Origin: Niveibacterium sp. 24ML
Lineage (GTDB): Bacteria > Pseudomonadota > Gammaproteobacteria > Burkholderiales > Rhodocyclaceae
Assembly (NCBI RefSeq): GCF_026586805.1
Contig: NZ_JAPFHA010000001.1
Span: 124,001 to 188,000 of the forward strand
Length of the DNA: 64,000 bases
Direction of reading: 5' to 3'
The position numbers and the translations under genes were made by a program. Positions 8,652 to 18,848 of the stretch are shown piece by piece. The notes under the pieces are model-generated. The model ran no database searches, was not told the origin of the DNA, and saw only the letters and a list, made by a program, of their open reading frames with translations. How positions within the stretch are numbered: the stretch's first letter is position 1; every line of letters begins with the position of its first letter.

Positions 8652-10081
8652 GCCCGTCCCCTTTGAGCGGGCGCCGTACCGCTATAGCCCTTCTCAAGTA
8701 GCTCCATTCCGAGTTGGTAGCGCTTGTCGACATGCGCCTTCTTGCGGAACACCTCCCCATACTCATCGCGGGGCTTGTCCTTGGAGTCACCTCTAAAAGA
8801 AAGCCAATTGAAGCTTGTGGTCACAGCAAGCGTGTCATCCGACACCAAAAGCTTTCGATGTGTGTTGCCCACATAGACCAGATGACAGTTTGGATACTTT
8901 CCGGCGAGATGCTTCAGGTCCTTCTCTGCCTGCGGCGTGATTGGGGGCTTTGACTGAGCCGCGTTCCCTTTTCCACCTTCGCCATCGTCGAGTCCATAGC
9001 CGATATGGACGGTGACACCGCTACGCAACAACGCTTCCAGTGAAGCGATGAACTCCCAGTTCACCACCTGATGTCGTATCCAAGGTGAAATGATGAGCAA
9101 GCGCTGTCGCGACTTCAGCAGCGCTTGCTTCAAGAGTGCCGGGTGTTGGTGGCATAGAACCGATTCGACGGTCATTGCGTCGAGCGCAACGTTGGCCGCA
9201 GTTTGCGCGAGGGCTGGCTCTTCCGGTGCCGTCCCAGCTTTGGCATCGTGTTTGGAGCCCTCTGGCGACTGAATGAGCTGCTCTTGCTCTGCCTCGTCGC
9301 GCACAACCGGCGCCTCCAGCAACTTCGCCCCGACGAGGTCAGGACCACCAAGAGCACGGAAACAGTTCTCGTGCTCCAAAGCTGGCCCGTCCTCTCGCCA
9401 GAACGCAACCTCAGTGTCTTCCCTGTTCGTCACGCTGCGATAGAACAGCATCACGCAACCGAGGAAGTGCATCTCTCGCCGCTCCACCCGGCGGATTGCC
9501 TGCAACTCTCCTTTGTCCTCTAGGCCTGCCCGTTGTTGCCGAAGCAGACGGTCGAAGTCCAGAAGCGAGATGTCCTCCACTTCTGGTCTTTTGGTTTGAC
9601 CCGTCGGCACCTCAATGTAGCCGAGCTCACGCATATCGCGCGGTTTGTAGAGCTGGTCAGGCGAGACAAACAGGAGCCGCTTAGTCAGAGCGTCAAAGCA
9701 GACGCGGACGGTTCTCTCTTGGGGGCGAATGACTCTCAGCTCACCCAAAGTTACCCGCCCCTTGGCGGTCAGGGTGACCTTGGCAGCGCTATCGCCCACG
9801 GCGCGTGAGTAGTAGATGAGTTCTGCCGTTGTAAGGCCGGCGAATACCGGCACCAGAACATTCGTCGAGAGCCCCAAGAAGCTGGTGATGTCCTCCGGAG
9901 CATTCAGACCTGCATGCACTGCTCGCAAAACCCCTTCCTCAATCGGGCCAAGTGGCTTGTGCTCCAAGGTGAGGATGCGGAGGGTGAGTACGTATACGGG
10001 AAGCCCTGCCTCCCTGAATGCCGCCAATTCGTATCCAGGTCTCGCATGCGCGGCCTGTTCGAGTACTTGCTCAAGACTCAT
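8648..10081 (-). CDS. mkoB: PLD-fold nuclease, MkoB of Mokosh type I
   Basis: Near residue 420 there is one complete HKD motif, HRKLLVSD (HxK-x4-D), followed by TTSFNWLSFRGDSK. Phospholipase-D nucleases need two HKD motifs per active site, so a dimer is expected. The N-terminal 150 residues look like winged-helix segments (LTLRILTLEHKPLGPIEE, LTTAELIYYSRAVG). I place the start at the ATG at 10081, sharing one base with the mkoA stop (TGATG), rather than the TTG three bases earlier. A kinase-helicase next to a PLD protein is the published composition of Mokosh type I. Cleavage of phage nucleic acid is the family-level expectation. Confidence 0.8.
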   Translation of the reverse strand: MSLEQVLEQAAHARPGYELAAFREAGLPVYVLTLRILTLEHKPLGPIEEGVLRAVHAGLNAPEDITSFLGLSTNVLVPVFAGLTTAELIYYSRAVGDSAAKVTLTAKGRVTLGELRVIRPQERTVRVCFDALTKRLLFVSPDQLYKPRDMRELGYIEVPTGQTKRPEVEDISLLDFDRLLRQQRAGLEDKGELQAIRRVERREMHFLGCVMLFYRSVTNREDTEVAFWREDGPALEHENCFRALGGPDLVGAKLLEAPVVRDEAEQEQLIQSPEGSKHDAKAGTAPEEPALAQTAANVALDAMTVESVLCHQHPALLKQALLKSRQRLLIISPWIRHQVVNWEFIASLEALLRSGVTVHIGYGLDDGEGGKGNAAQSKPPITPQAEKDLKHLAGKYPNCHLVYVGNTHRKLLVSDDTLAVTTSFNWLSFRGDSKDKPRDEYGEVFRKKAHVDKRYQLGMELLEKGYSGTAPAQRGRA

Positions 10082-13000
10082 CAAGAAAGCTCCTCAAGAG
10101 CGCATCCCTCTGGATGACGTCGGATGTAGTCAATGACCTCCTTCAGGGGGTTCACTGCACCTGGCACTGTCTGGCAATAGACGTGGTCCCCCACGATTGC
10201 GAGCATCTCCTTGCCGCGAGAGAGCGCCACGTTGATGCGTTCCATCTCCCGCAAGAAGCCAAGCCCCTTCACTTCTGAACGAGTGACCGAAAAGACCACC
10301 ATGTCTGCTTCTCTACCCTGAAATGCGTCAACCACGTTGATGTAGATGTCCGAGTAGCTGCTCCAGTCGTGCCGACGCGTCGTAATGGCGGTTTCGAGCC
10401 GCCCTCTCTGCTCACCGTAACCTGTGAGTACGGCGACACTGAGCTTCCGACCCTTACCCTTGCCCTTCTGGAGCGTGAAATCGACGCGCGCGAGGAGTTT
10501 GACGACAAACTCGACTTCGACATCATTCACGTATGACGTACCAATCCGACGCGAACCCTTGTTGGGCTTTCTGCTCGTCGAGTACCACGTTACCGGCTTT
10601 GGCAATGTCCCAACGAGTTGCGGGTCGGGCTGACGGGCGACACTCCTGAGGGCAGAGTCGTAGAAGCACTCCGACACCAACTCACCAATCGCCGGCAACA
10701 TGCGGTGCTGAGTAGTCAATGTCTTGTGCAATTCAGGCGGAAGGCTTTCACGCAGATGGTTGAAGAGCGTTGCCTTCTGGTCGTCCGCCTGCAAACCAAA
10801 GCGCTCCAGCAGTCCTTTTTCCCGGAGCTCAGGGTCTTGGAACGGCGACAACTGGCGGCTGTCCCCAACCAGCACCGTCCTGCGGGCTCTGGACATCGGT
10901 ACTAATGCTTCTGTTGGCGTTGCGATGGACGCCTCATCCACGATGCAAAGGTCATACACGATGTCGTTGCGCCCCGGAACACTCATGACACCCAAGCAAG
11001 TCCCTGCAACGACCTGTGACGACGCAATCACGGCGGCCTGAAACTCGCGACTACGACCAAAGCGCGTCTCCCACTCTGCGTGGGCGGCCATGAGCGCTTT
11101 CAATTGGACGCCCTCGTTGGTGCCGTTCGAATAGGCTTCAGCCCATCCGCGAAGGTCTTCGACGGAACACTCCGCAAACTCCTTGAGCTCATCCTTGGAG
11201 TCCACGTGGTTCGCAAGCTCCTTGAGCGATTCCTTGACCCCGCGCTCCAACTCGTCACGCTCACGCATCAAGCCTTGTGACTTGTCGTCCAGCTCTGAAC
11301 GTGCATCAGCATCGAGCTGCTTCCGATGCTCATCAGTCATCTGAGGTTCCAGCGCTCGCATTTCGGCGTCGACCTCTTGCAGACGCGCCTTGAGCATCGC
11401 ATGGCCTTCGAGCGCCATCGCACGCCGGATTTCCTTGAGGTTAAGCCCATGGCCAACAGCCCACCGCTCGATGAATGCGCGCCCCGCAGCCAAAGCCTTC
11501 TTGCGCAGTTCTGGCAGTTTGGCGTCGAGCAGCAACTTCCTGGTGCTCTCGGCAATGCGGTCGTCGCCCTCCTGGCCTATCCGCACAGCATTTACTGAGC
11601 CACCAGACTGCTTGACGATTCGTTCCAAGGAATTGTCCAAGGCGACATGCGTCTGAGATGTAAGGAGCACCCGAGCGTTCGGCTGCGCCCTGAGCGTCTG
11701 CAGCACAAGCTCGGTAATGAATGTGGTCTTACCGGTTCCAGGCGGCCCCTCTACTAGCATCAGAGCAGGGCCAGACATGGCCGTAGCCACAGCATCCTTC
11801 TTGTCGTCGTCTATGCCGGTCTGGATAAAAGACGGTTCAACGGGCGGGGGAACAACCACCTGCTCCGGATTGACAATGTAGCGCCCAAGGTCCGGGCAAA
11901 CCGACCGTCCATACCGAACCGTCTCAACGGCAACCTTCTGTTTATCTAGAGCTACGTCCGTCTTCGTGGTGTCGGTCTCGACCTGCCCTTTTTCAGGCAA
12001 AGCCTCCAAACCAATACGATTGCGCTCACTTGGCCGGATGACGAGCGTACGACCGTCTACGGAGACGACCGCACCCTTGAATGTCGCGGCCTCGCCTACT
12101 TCAATAACCACATCCTGGTCGTTCAGAGCAGATGCGGACGCGCCGTCCTCCAGGGTGAGGCACAGAAACTCGCCTTTGGCTTCCTTCCGAACGTACTGCA
12201 GCCGTACCTTGCGCATCCGCTCCAGCTCAGTCTTTGCACTCAGCAAGTCCAGCCAAGTCTTGTACAAAGCCAGTTCACGCTGCTCCAACCTGCGAAGCTT
12301 TTGGTCCCCCGCGAAGACCGCCAAGCGTTCAAACAATCCCTCGATTGCAGTCGCAGACTGCTCTCGCGATGCACCGTTGAGGGCGAACAGTATCCCCGGG
12401 TCGCAACAGAAGGTCCGCTGCTTCTCGATGTCCGACGGCGCCATCTCAACAGCATCAACCAGAGTGAATCGCTCTGCACTCTGGTCGAGGACGGCGGTAT
12501 ATCGGTACTTGTTGCCATAGAGCCGCACGCTGCGGCCTTCTCGGCCTTGCTGAGGCGGCAATTCCTCGCTGCGCGCCTCGGCGAGGTCGCGCTGCACGAA
12601 CTTGTCAGCCAGTTCCCCGCGCAGAGCCATGTCGTGCTCGATAATGCCTCTGACACGCTGCGTCACGCTCGTCAGCACCACCGGTTTCACGGCAAGCGCA
12701 ACAGCAGGCGCAGCCTTGTCGAGTTCAGCCAACAACATGACGGCGTTCATGGGTCTTGCTGCAGGCACGTCGAGCGCAAGGCTCTTGCGCAATACCGTAC
12801 GAACGCAGTCGTCCAACTCAAGCTGCTCAAGCGTCGCCAAGAGTTCTGAATGGGATGCGACGGGTTTCCCGGCCAGCATGACCGTTGATAGCGCCGCAAA
12901 CCCAAAGACGTCGCGGCTGTAGCTGTAGCTACCGTCATCCATCTCAGGCGGCGCGTACGGAGCTGAAGCAAACTGAGCGAGGGTCACTCCCGGCGCCAGG

Positions 13001-13539
13001 AAGTCGCGAATTTTGGAAATGCCGAAGTCGCAAAGCTTGACCTGACCATCCTCGGTGACAAGGACGTTCGAAGGCTTGATATCCCGGTGCACGGTCGAGC
13101 GGGAATGGGCGAAGACCAAAGCGTCCAGCACACCCTTGCCGACGCTTTGGTAGTAGTCCGCCCAATCGCTAAACCGTCGTGTCTCAGCTAGCACGCGCAG
13201 GTCATTCTCGACCCACTCCATCACGATGTAGTGCGCTTCGTGGTCTTCGTCGCGCCCAGAGTCGAGGATTCGAATGATGTTCGGGTGACGAAGGTCTGAC
13301 AGAGCCTGAACCTCTCGTCGGAACGACTCTTCGATAACTTCGTCGGTGCCTTCACCCGTTTGAAACACCTTCAGCGCGACCGTATTGCCGGAATCCGTAT
13401 CGGTTGCGCGATACACGGACGCCAGACCGCCACTTCGAGGATTTCCGCGAGTGATGTAACGGGCGTCCGCAAACGAGAGCTTCTTGCCGCTCCGTCGCTC
13501 TTCGATTGTTTGCGCTGTTAGCGTTTTGGTTTCTCCCAT
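10081..13539 (-). CDS. mkoA: Ser/Thr kinase-SF1 helicase fusion, MkoA of Mokosh type I
   Basis: Residues 25-275 form a protein kinase: GGLASVYRA glycine loop, catalytic Lys in VALKVF (57), HRDIKPSN (151-158), DFG (171-173) and an APPE motif. All catalytic residues are present. After a 300-residue linker comes a UPF1-like SF1 helicase (COG1112-type): EGPPGTGKTT (598-606), a long coiled insertion (about 700-800), VDEAS (867-871), GDSRQLSPF, a DAFQGREADMVV motif and NVALSRGKEML. Helicase activity on RNA or DNA ends is expected. The kinase fused to COG1112 helicase plus a neighbouring PLD gene defines Mokosh type I. It leads a four-gene coupled operon; AGGGA precedes the ATG. Confidence 0.88.
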   Translation of the reverse strand: MGETKTLTAQTIEERRSGKKLSFADARYITRGNPRSGGLASVYRATDTDSGNTVALKVFQTGEGTDEVIEESFRREVQALSDLRHPNIIRILDSGRDEDHEAHYIVMEWVENDLRVLAETRRFSDWADYYQSVGKGVLDALVFAHSRSTVHRDIKPSNVLVTEDGQVKLCDFGISKIRDFLAPGVTLAQFASAPYAPPEMDDGSYSYSRDVFGFAALSTVMLAGKPVASHSELLATLEQLELDDCVRTVLRKSLALDVPAARPMNAVMLLAELDKAAPAVALAVKPVVLTSVTQRVRGIIEHDMALRGELADKFVQRDLAEARSEELPPQQGREGRSVRLYGNKYRYTAVLDQSAERFTLVDAVEMAPSDIEKQRTFCCDPGILFALNGASREQSATAIEGLFERLAVFAGDQKLRRLEQRELALYKTWLDLLSAKTELERMRKVRLQYVRKEAKGEFLCLTLEDGASASALNDQDVVIEVGEAATFKGAVVSVDGRTLVIRPSERNRIGLEALPEKGQVETDTTKTDVALDKQKVAVETVRYGRSVCPDLGRYIVNPEQVVVPPPVEPSFIQTGIDDDKKDAVATAMSGPALMLVEGPPGTGKTTFITELVLQTLRAQPNARVLLTSQTHVALDNSLERIVKQSGGSVNAVRIGQEGDDRIAESTRKLLLDAKLPELRKKALAAGRAFIERWAVGHGLNLKEIRRAMALEGHAMLKARLQEVDAEMRALEPQMTDEHRKQLDADARSELDDKSQGLMRERDELERGVKESLKELANHVDSKDELKEFAECSVEDLRGWAEAYSNGTNEGVQLKALMAAHAEWETRFGRSREFQAAVIASSQVVAGTCLGVMSVPGRNDIVYDLCIVDEASIATPTEALVPMSRARRTVLVGDSRQLSPFQDPELREKGLLERFGLQADDQKATLFNHLRESLPPELHKTLTTQHRMLPAIGELVSECFYDSALRSVARQPDPQLVGTLPKPVTWYSTSRKPNKGSRRIGTSYVNDVEVEFVVKLLARVDFTLQKGKGKGRKLSVAVLTGYGEQRGRLETAITTRRHDWSSYSDIYINVVDAFQGREADMVVFSVTRSEVKGLGFLREMERINVALSRGKEMLAIVGDHVYCQTVPGAVNPLKEVIDYIRRHPEGCALEELS

Positions 13540-13664
13540 GGTCCCTTAGCGCTCCGTTTTGGCAGAGTTGTTCGTAGTTGATTCTTCATGCACGTTTGGC
13601 GCGAGAAAGTGTTCTTGCCCAATGCGATGCACTCTCTGGACGCACGCAAATGACGTTCGGACCG
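13540..13664 (-). promoter_or_regulatory. gap before mkoA, likely promoter region
   Basis: The 125 bp between the stop of the PD-(D/E)XK-like gene and the mkoA start is the longest gap within the defence operons on this strand. Elsewhere neighbours overlap or are a few bases apart. It is therefore the natural place for a separate mkoA promoter. I see no strong sigma-70 consensus and no terminator hairpin, so read-through from the upstream operon is also possible. Confidence 0.3.
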
Positions 13665-14342
13665 TTACCTCGGCTTGCGAGTAATTTGCACGCAAACCGC
13701 TGCCCAAGCGTGTTTACTCTTGCCAACGTCGCGCTCGTGAATGTTGGCAGTCACCGCAACCTTGAGATGCTTCTCGTACCTCGACTGATTGGCCTCGGCC
13801 CATGCCCACGATTGCAGCGTACGCTGCCATTCCGTGACCCACTTGCGCTCCAGTCTTTCCTTGGCGGTCGTGTCCTTTGTAACGGGCGGGGCCGACGATG
13901 TGTAAAAGGCAAACAGTCCGGTATAGAGCTGCGTCTTGGCCTTGCCTTGAAGGAGCGAATGGCAAATTCGGTCCAGGTCGTGTCGTGCGGCAAGCCCCCT
14001 GGCCCACAAGGGGTTTTTCAGTTCGATTACGGCACGCGGTAACCCGTTGCCGTGGCCAAGCACGATGTCGTAGCGACCACCCGAACGCAGCTTCGCCGCC
14101 TTAGGGCCACGCTGAATTCCTCCCGCGTCAGCCAAAGTGGAGGCCACATGCGGTTCCATCAGTAGCGTTCGCTGCGCCACCGGGATAGCAGCTTTCAGAG
14201 CTTGTGCCACGTTCACGGTCAGCAGATATTCCGGCGCGGATTGCAGCCACTCACCGGACATCTCTAGCCATTCATCGAACGCTGACTCAATACCGCCAAG
14301 CACCAAGGCAGGCAGTTGTGCAGACGAAAAACCTTTCGACAT
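13665..14342 (-). CDS. PD-(D/E)XK-like protein, 225 aa
   Basis: I start at the ATG at 14342 (MSKGFSSAQ) because GAGGA lies 5 nt upstream and the methylase stop is just before it. The longer frame would overlap the methylase. Around residues 90-115 the sequence GGRYDIVL...RAVIELKNPLW fits a D-x(n)-ExK nuclease core: Asp in a beta strand, then Glu-Leu-Lys in the next strand. The rest is helical and unrecognised. It is the last gene of the DUF1998-helicase/methylase operon, so it could supply nuclease activity to that system. The nuclease reading rests on one motif and could be wrong. Confidence 0.55.
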   Translation of the reverse strand: MSKGFSSAQLPALVLGGIESAFDEWLEMSGEWLQSAPEYLLTVNVAQALKAAIPVAQRTLLMEPHVASTLADAGGIQRGPKAAKLRSGGRYDIVLGHGNGLPRAVIELKNPLWARGLAARHDLDRICHSLLQGKAKTQLYTGLFAFYTSSAPPVTKDTTAKERLERKWVTEWQRTLQSWAWAEANQSRYEKHLKVAVTANIHERDVGKSKHAWAAVCVQITRKPR

Positions 14343-14350
14343 TGCATTCC

Positions 14351-17300
14351 TCAGATTCGCGTGGGAAGGCGGTCCCACGCCTCAAGCACCAGCCTGCGCG
14401 TGCGGTATTCGCCGTAGGCGCGCATTTCGTTGTCTTTGAGTACGCGGAACGTTTCGCTGGGGTAATCGGCGCCCATCACGTCTTTGGGGTCGAGGATGTA
14501 GCGCAGTTCGTCGCGGGTGAGGCCGTAGAGGCGGGCGTAGTAGGCGTCGAGCTCGGCGCGTAGGTGGGCGCGGCGCTCGGGGTTCCAAGCGAACGGGCGG
14601 CCCTGTTCAGCGGCCGGGCGTGGGTCGTAGGCGGCGAGGTCCCGGCCCCATGCCTGCAGGTCGTGCGCGGTGTAGGTGAGTTCGAGGACGCGGGGGACGA
14701 TGAAGGCGAGGTCGGTGTCGGTGTAGCGGTCGGGGGGCAACACCGGGAGCTGCTTGAAGATGAAGAAATTAAGGTGGGTTCCGCCGACCTTATGCCTAGC
14801 CACGAAATCGAGGCTCATTGAGCACAGGTTGCCCAGCAATGCTGCAAGCGGGCCGCCAGCTGCATCTGCGCGGAAGAGCATCAAAGGGAGGTTATTACCC
14901 ACCCCGACCCGTGGCACCACCGACGCAATCACCGTGCGTTCGTTGGTCGCGTTGGTAATGTCCCGCCACCCCATCAACCACCGCGGACTGCGCCTATCCA
15001 TCCAGAGGTCGAGCAGCGTCAGAAGCGCCTCAGCCTGCGTACTCGCACGAACGGCCTCGGCGAGGGCTAAAAGTTCGTCGCCGTTCATGCGGGCATCATG
15101 GTTCTGCGTGGCCCACTTGGGGAAGTCGACCAACGCCTTCTTGGTCGTCAGACCTTCACCGCGCAGCACGTCGTTCAGACGCGGAAAACGGGCCTTGAGC
15201 TGCTGTTCGGTGGTGGCGATGTGTGGCTGGGCTTGGGTGGGCGTCCATCCCTCAGTGCTGGGCGCTGGGCCCGCCGTGCAATGAAACAGCTCGCCGGCCA
15301 CCCATTGCGCCAGCGCGAGCAGAAGGTCGGCCAGCGTGGCGTCCTGGTCAATGGCGTTGGCAGCATGACGGGCGAGCCAAGCACGAGCCACACGGGCGGG
15401 CACACGGGCAATGCGGGCGAGCACCTCACGCTCGTTTACCCAGTAACGCGGGCGCACGGTGCAGGCGGGGTTGGCCTTCTGCGCATCACTAACATCGGTG
15501 GTCTCCACCTCCCCTGCCGAGCCGCTGGCGGCGTCCACGTAGGTGGCCCAGCGGTGGTCGAACTGGTGAATCATCTTCGCCTCGTACAGCGGCAGGCGCC
15601 GAGCCGCGCCAGGTGCGGCGGCAAACAGACCACTGTCGTTGGACATGTGGAACATCGTCTGAAATCGAATACCCCACGGATTCACCTCCGAGCCCAGTTC
15701 CTTGGTCTCGTTGGCAGTCTCAGCCTCTTCAATAAGTACCGGTGCAGCGCGATAGAGCCTCTTAGTCAGCTCAGCGTCGCGCTCGCTTCGGAAGACCGGA
15801 CAGGTTCTTGTATTCGGGTTAATGAGACGAAACTCTTCTGGGCGCAAGCTGAACCTGCGTCGTTGGTCGTAGAGGTAGTCCACCTGACGCGCGAAATTGA
15901 CGAGTTGTGCCGGCGCATCGACCCCATTTGTGCCAGCAGTAGTCAGCAAAGCGAACTTCATCGCGTGGTGAACTGCCGGAAACACGAACTCCTCGTTTTC
16001 GAACGAGTAGAGGGCAATCAACCGGCGATGCTGAGACACAGCCTCAAAGTACGCCTTCGTTGAGTCATCGGTGGCGATACCGGTTGGCACTATGAACCCG
16101 GCGCGACCACCGGGCGCCGTGGCTTGCAGGAAGGTCTCCGAGAACAACGCGTAGGTATTGACGTCGCCCACGCCGGTGAGCGGATAACGCCGGCTGTCAT
16201 GCGCGTAAAGACTAGCGGCCTCCGCACCACGACGCGCGGCAATGAAACCAGCGTATAGAGTCATCTCGGCCTGATTCGGCGGGGTCAGGCCTTCGGCCCG
16301 TTCAACATCTGGTGCCTCTGTATGCAGCAGCATGCCCTCTCGCAGCAACTCGATGCGTTGAGCGCGCTCAGCCTTGTTCTTGGCCGAGGCGACCAATGGG
16401 CTACGCGCGGCGAAGAATTCCTCCTCTTGTAGCTTGATGCGCTCCCACGGGGGGTTGCCTAGCATCACGCTGAATCCACCCTTGGCCGCAACCAGAGGAA
16501 AGGCCCGCCACCAGTGGAAAACGCTGTGCTGGCGGCATAGTGCATGAGCAGCGTGTTCTACTTCAGCCTTGGGTGCTTGGCCACTTAGCACGCCCCACAG
16601 ATAGCCGGACAGCGGCACAGATTCGCGGGCCTCAGCCAGTTTTGGCGCCAGAAAGGCAGCCACATAGGTGTCGGCAAGACGGGCAAATGTGCTGCGCTGC
16701 GCGTCGGCTTCAGCCTGCAACCAAGCTTGGCGCTTCGCAGTCAGGTGTTGAGGGGTATCGTCGTCCAACGCTTCCAGGCTGACAGCCTTGGCGACCAATC
16801 CACCCTGGGTAAACAAATCACCGCTGGCCATCTGACGCCAGCTCTTCAAATCAGCCTTGTTGCGCTTTTTGAGGTCCCTAGCGACTTCCTTGACGTCGCC
16901 CGAAAGTGCCGTGTAGGCCTCGTCAGGGATGCCGTTTTCCAGCACCTTGGGGTCCAACACACCCAGCAGCGCATCACCAACCCGGAGATGGTGGTCGACA
17001 AAGCTGAGTGGGCGGTCAGGCGAGTAAGCTTCGAGCCACAGCGCCGTCTTAGCCAACTGGATGGCCATGGGGTTCTTGTCGACGCCGAAGATGCAGTGGC
17101 TCACGACATCGCGCAGCGCGTGTCGGTAGTCGCGGGGCGTTGGTGCGCCACCAGCCCTTTCGATGGCGGCGCGATGCAGTGCCACCTCATCTGCAAGGCG
17201 CCTGGCAGCGGAAAGCAAGAAGTGGCCGCTACCGCAGGCCGGGTCGCAAATGGTCAGTGCAAGCAAGGCTTCGACCGGCCGCTCCGGATTAGCCTTCACC

Positions 17301-18844
17301 GTTTGTTCGATAACGGGCTCAAGCGCGCTCTTGATGAGTTCCTGCACGAGGCTGTCGGGTGTGTAGTAGCTGCCGGTGAGCTTGCGGGTGTTGCCGCGCG
17401 TGGATGCGTCGGACTCTTCGTCACCGACAAACGCCAATCGAGCCGTGGCAGGCGTAGCGAGGCCCTGGGGTTCCGGCACGAGTTCGAGCAGGCTCTCGTA
17501 GACGCTGCCCAATTCCTCCGGCCCCATGTCCCGGTAGTTCACGCGAGACAGCCCGCCATCGGCGCGGAACCAACCGAGATTGAACACGGCAGCTAAGAGA
17601 TAACAGTTTTCGAGCTGTGCAGCATCCAAGCGCGGACACTGGTCGGTATCGAACAGGCCGCCCAGGGCAGGCAGCCCCAGAGCGGGCTCACCGTTCGCGA
17701 GGGCATCGAAGGTAATCGACAAAGCCTGCCAGAGGTCGCCATGGCGGTCATGCTGGCTGCGGCGCACGGCGCGCTCGCGCAGCCAGGTCAGCGAGTAGCC
17801 GGCGAGGTAGCGTGCCTTGGCTTCTTCGCTGGCGGCTGGCGTGAAGATGAGGCGTTCGCCCTTTTCGCGGTCGCGCCGGTCTTCAATGGTCGCCAGGAAG
17901 ATGAGGCGATAGACGAGACGCAGCAACTCTTCGAAGAAGGCCTGCCGGTCATAACCGCTATCGGGGTCTTGCAGCTCGGCGCGCAGTGCACCGTTCGCGG
18001 GATGGGAGAGAAAGCCAGTACCGAGCGCCCGAATCGCCTCGGCCACCTGATAGCGCAGCTTGCCGCGAACGGTTACGCCAGCTTGCTGGCCGGCAGCACG
18101 CCAACGCTCCCAAGGGCAGTCGTTCGGTTGGGTCTCTGCGCTGCCGAAACGACTGGCGTGGGCCAGCAGCCAGAAGGCGCTGAAGTCAGCCAGCAGCTCT
18201 TCGTTAAAGAGCGCTTCGAGGTCGACTTCGACATAGGCGGGGCGCGTGAGGCTCGCGTTGTCGCGCAGGATGCGAAGCGTCAGGCCATTGCTGACGATGG
18301 CCCAAAGGCAATCATCGCTGGCATTGAGAGCCTCCTGCGCCAGCATGAAGGGGCTGCGACGGCGTGTCTTGCCGGTGTCAGGGTTCGTTTCCCCAAAGCG
18401 TTCGGCGGCAGCATCCAGCGGTTCGTCAAAACCCGCGAAGACCAGCGGGACATGCCCACCGTTGCCTGCGTGGCCGATGGCGAACGAATGCCCGGCATGC
18501 TCAATCGCTGCACAACGGACCGCATCGTGGAAATGCAGCACGTCACGCAGCAGCGGCAGGAGCCACTCGCGCACAGTGACTTCGTGGGCACGAATGTCTT
18601 GCCGCTGGCGCAGGACTTGAAAGTCCTGCCAGAGGTTGAGTGCAATCTTGAAGTCGCGGGCAATTTCGTCGCGCAGCTTCAAGCCCTTGGCGATGCGGTA
18701 GTGGCTTTCTGTCTGCTCGGTGTCCTTGGGGTCGGCGAGTAGGGTCAGGCGCGTGAGCTCTTCGGCTGGGATGAGACCGCCTTCAATCCGGATGGCGCGG
18801 TAAGCGAGCTGATGGGTCGAGCGTTTGAAAATCGACTTTGCCAT
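14351..18844 (-). CDS. large N6-adenine DNA methylase, DISARM DrmMI-like / Eco57I-like
   Basis: I start at MAKSIFKRS (18844), which has GGGAG upstream and follows the SNF2 stop by 4 bp; this gives 1,497 aa. The SAM-binding motif I, DPACGSGHFLL, is near residues 534-544. GVDKNPMAIQLAKTALWLE follows, and the catalytic motif IV NPPW is near 796-799. It is therefore an amino-methylase of the gamma-like N6-adenine group. The N-terminal 500 residues include WAIVSNGLTLRILRD, a pattern seen before methylase domains of type IIG/Eco57I-like enzymes. The C-terminus probably recognises DNA. In a DISARM-like operon it would mark host DNA as self. Whether it also cuts DNA is not visible. Confidence 0.8.
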   Translation of the reverse strand: MAKSIFKRSTHQLAYRAIRIEGGLIPAEELTRLTLLADPKDTEQTESHYRIAKGLKLRDEIARDFKIALNLWQDFQVLRQRQDIRAHEVTVREWLLPLLRDVLHFHDAVRCAAIEHAGHSFAIGHAGNGGHVPLVFAGFDEPLDAAAERFGETNPDTGKTRRRSPFMLAQEALNASDDCLWAIVSNGLTLRILRDNASLTRPAYVEVDLEALFNEELLADFSAFWLLAHASRFGSAETQPNDCPWERWRAAGQQAGVTVRGKLRYQVAEAIRALGTGFLSHPANGALRAELQDPDSGYDRQAFFEELLRLVYRLIFLATIEDRRDREKGERLIFTPAASEEAKARYLAGYSLTWLRERAVRRSQHDRHGDLWQALSITFDALANGEPALGLPALGGLFDTDQCPRLDAAQLENCYLLAAVFNLGWFRADGGLSRVNYRDMGPEELGSVYESLLELVPEPQGLATPATARLAFVGDEESDASTRGNTRKLTGSYYTPDSLVQELIKSALEPVIEQTVKANPERPVEALLALTICDPACGSGHFLLSAARRLADEVALHRAAIERAGGAPTPRDYRHALRDVVSHCIFGVDKNPMAIQLAKTALWLEAYSPDRPLSFVDHHLRVGDALLGVLDPKVLENGIPDEAYTALSGDVKEVARDLKKRNKADLKSWRQMASGDLFTQGGLVAKAVSLEALDDDTPQHLTAKRQAWLQAEADAQRSTFARLADTYVAAFLAPKLAEARESVPLSGYLWGVLSGQAPKAEVEHAAHALCRQHSVFHWWRAFPLVAAKGGFSVMLGNPPWERIKLQEEEFFAARSPLVASAKNKAERAQRIELLREGMLLHTEAPDVERAEGLTPPNQAEMTLYAGFIAARRGAEAASLYAHDSRRYPLTGVGDVNTYALFSETFLQATAPGGRAGFIVPTGIATDDSTKAYFEAVSQHRRLIALYSFENEEFVFPAVHHAMKFALLTTAGTNGVDAPAQLVNFARQVDYLYDQRRRFSLRPEEFRLINPNTRTCPVFRSERDAELTKRLYRAAPVLIEEAETANETKELGSEVNPWGIRFQTMFHMSNDSGLFAAAPGAARRLPLYEAKMIHQFDHRWATYVDAASGSAGEVETTDVSDAQKANPACTVRPRYWVNEREVLARIARVPARVARAWLARHAANAIDQDATLADLLLALAQWVAGELFHCTAGPAPSTEGWTPTQAQPHIATTEQQLKARFPRLNDVLRGEGLTTKKALVDFPKWATQNHDARMNGDELLALAEAVRASTQAEALLTLLDLWMDRRSPRWLMGWRDITNATNERTVIASVVPRVGVGNNLPLMLFRADAAGGPLAALLGNLCSMSLDFVARHKVGGTHLNFFIFKQLPVLPPDRYTDTDLAFIVPRVLELTYTAHDLQAWGRDLAAYDPRPAAEQGRPFAWNPERRAHLRAELDAYYARLYGLTRDELRYILDPKDVMGADYPSETFRVLKDNEMRAYGEYRTRRLVLEAWDRLPTRI

Positions 18845-18848
18845 GGCA

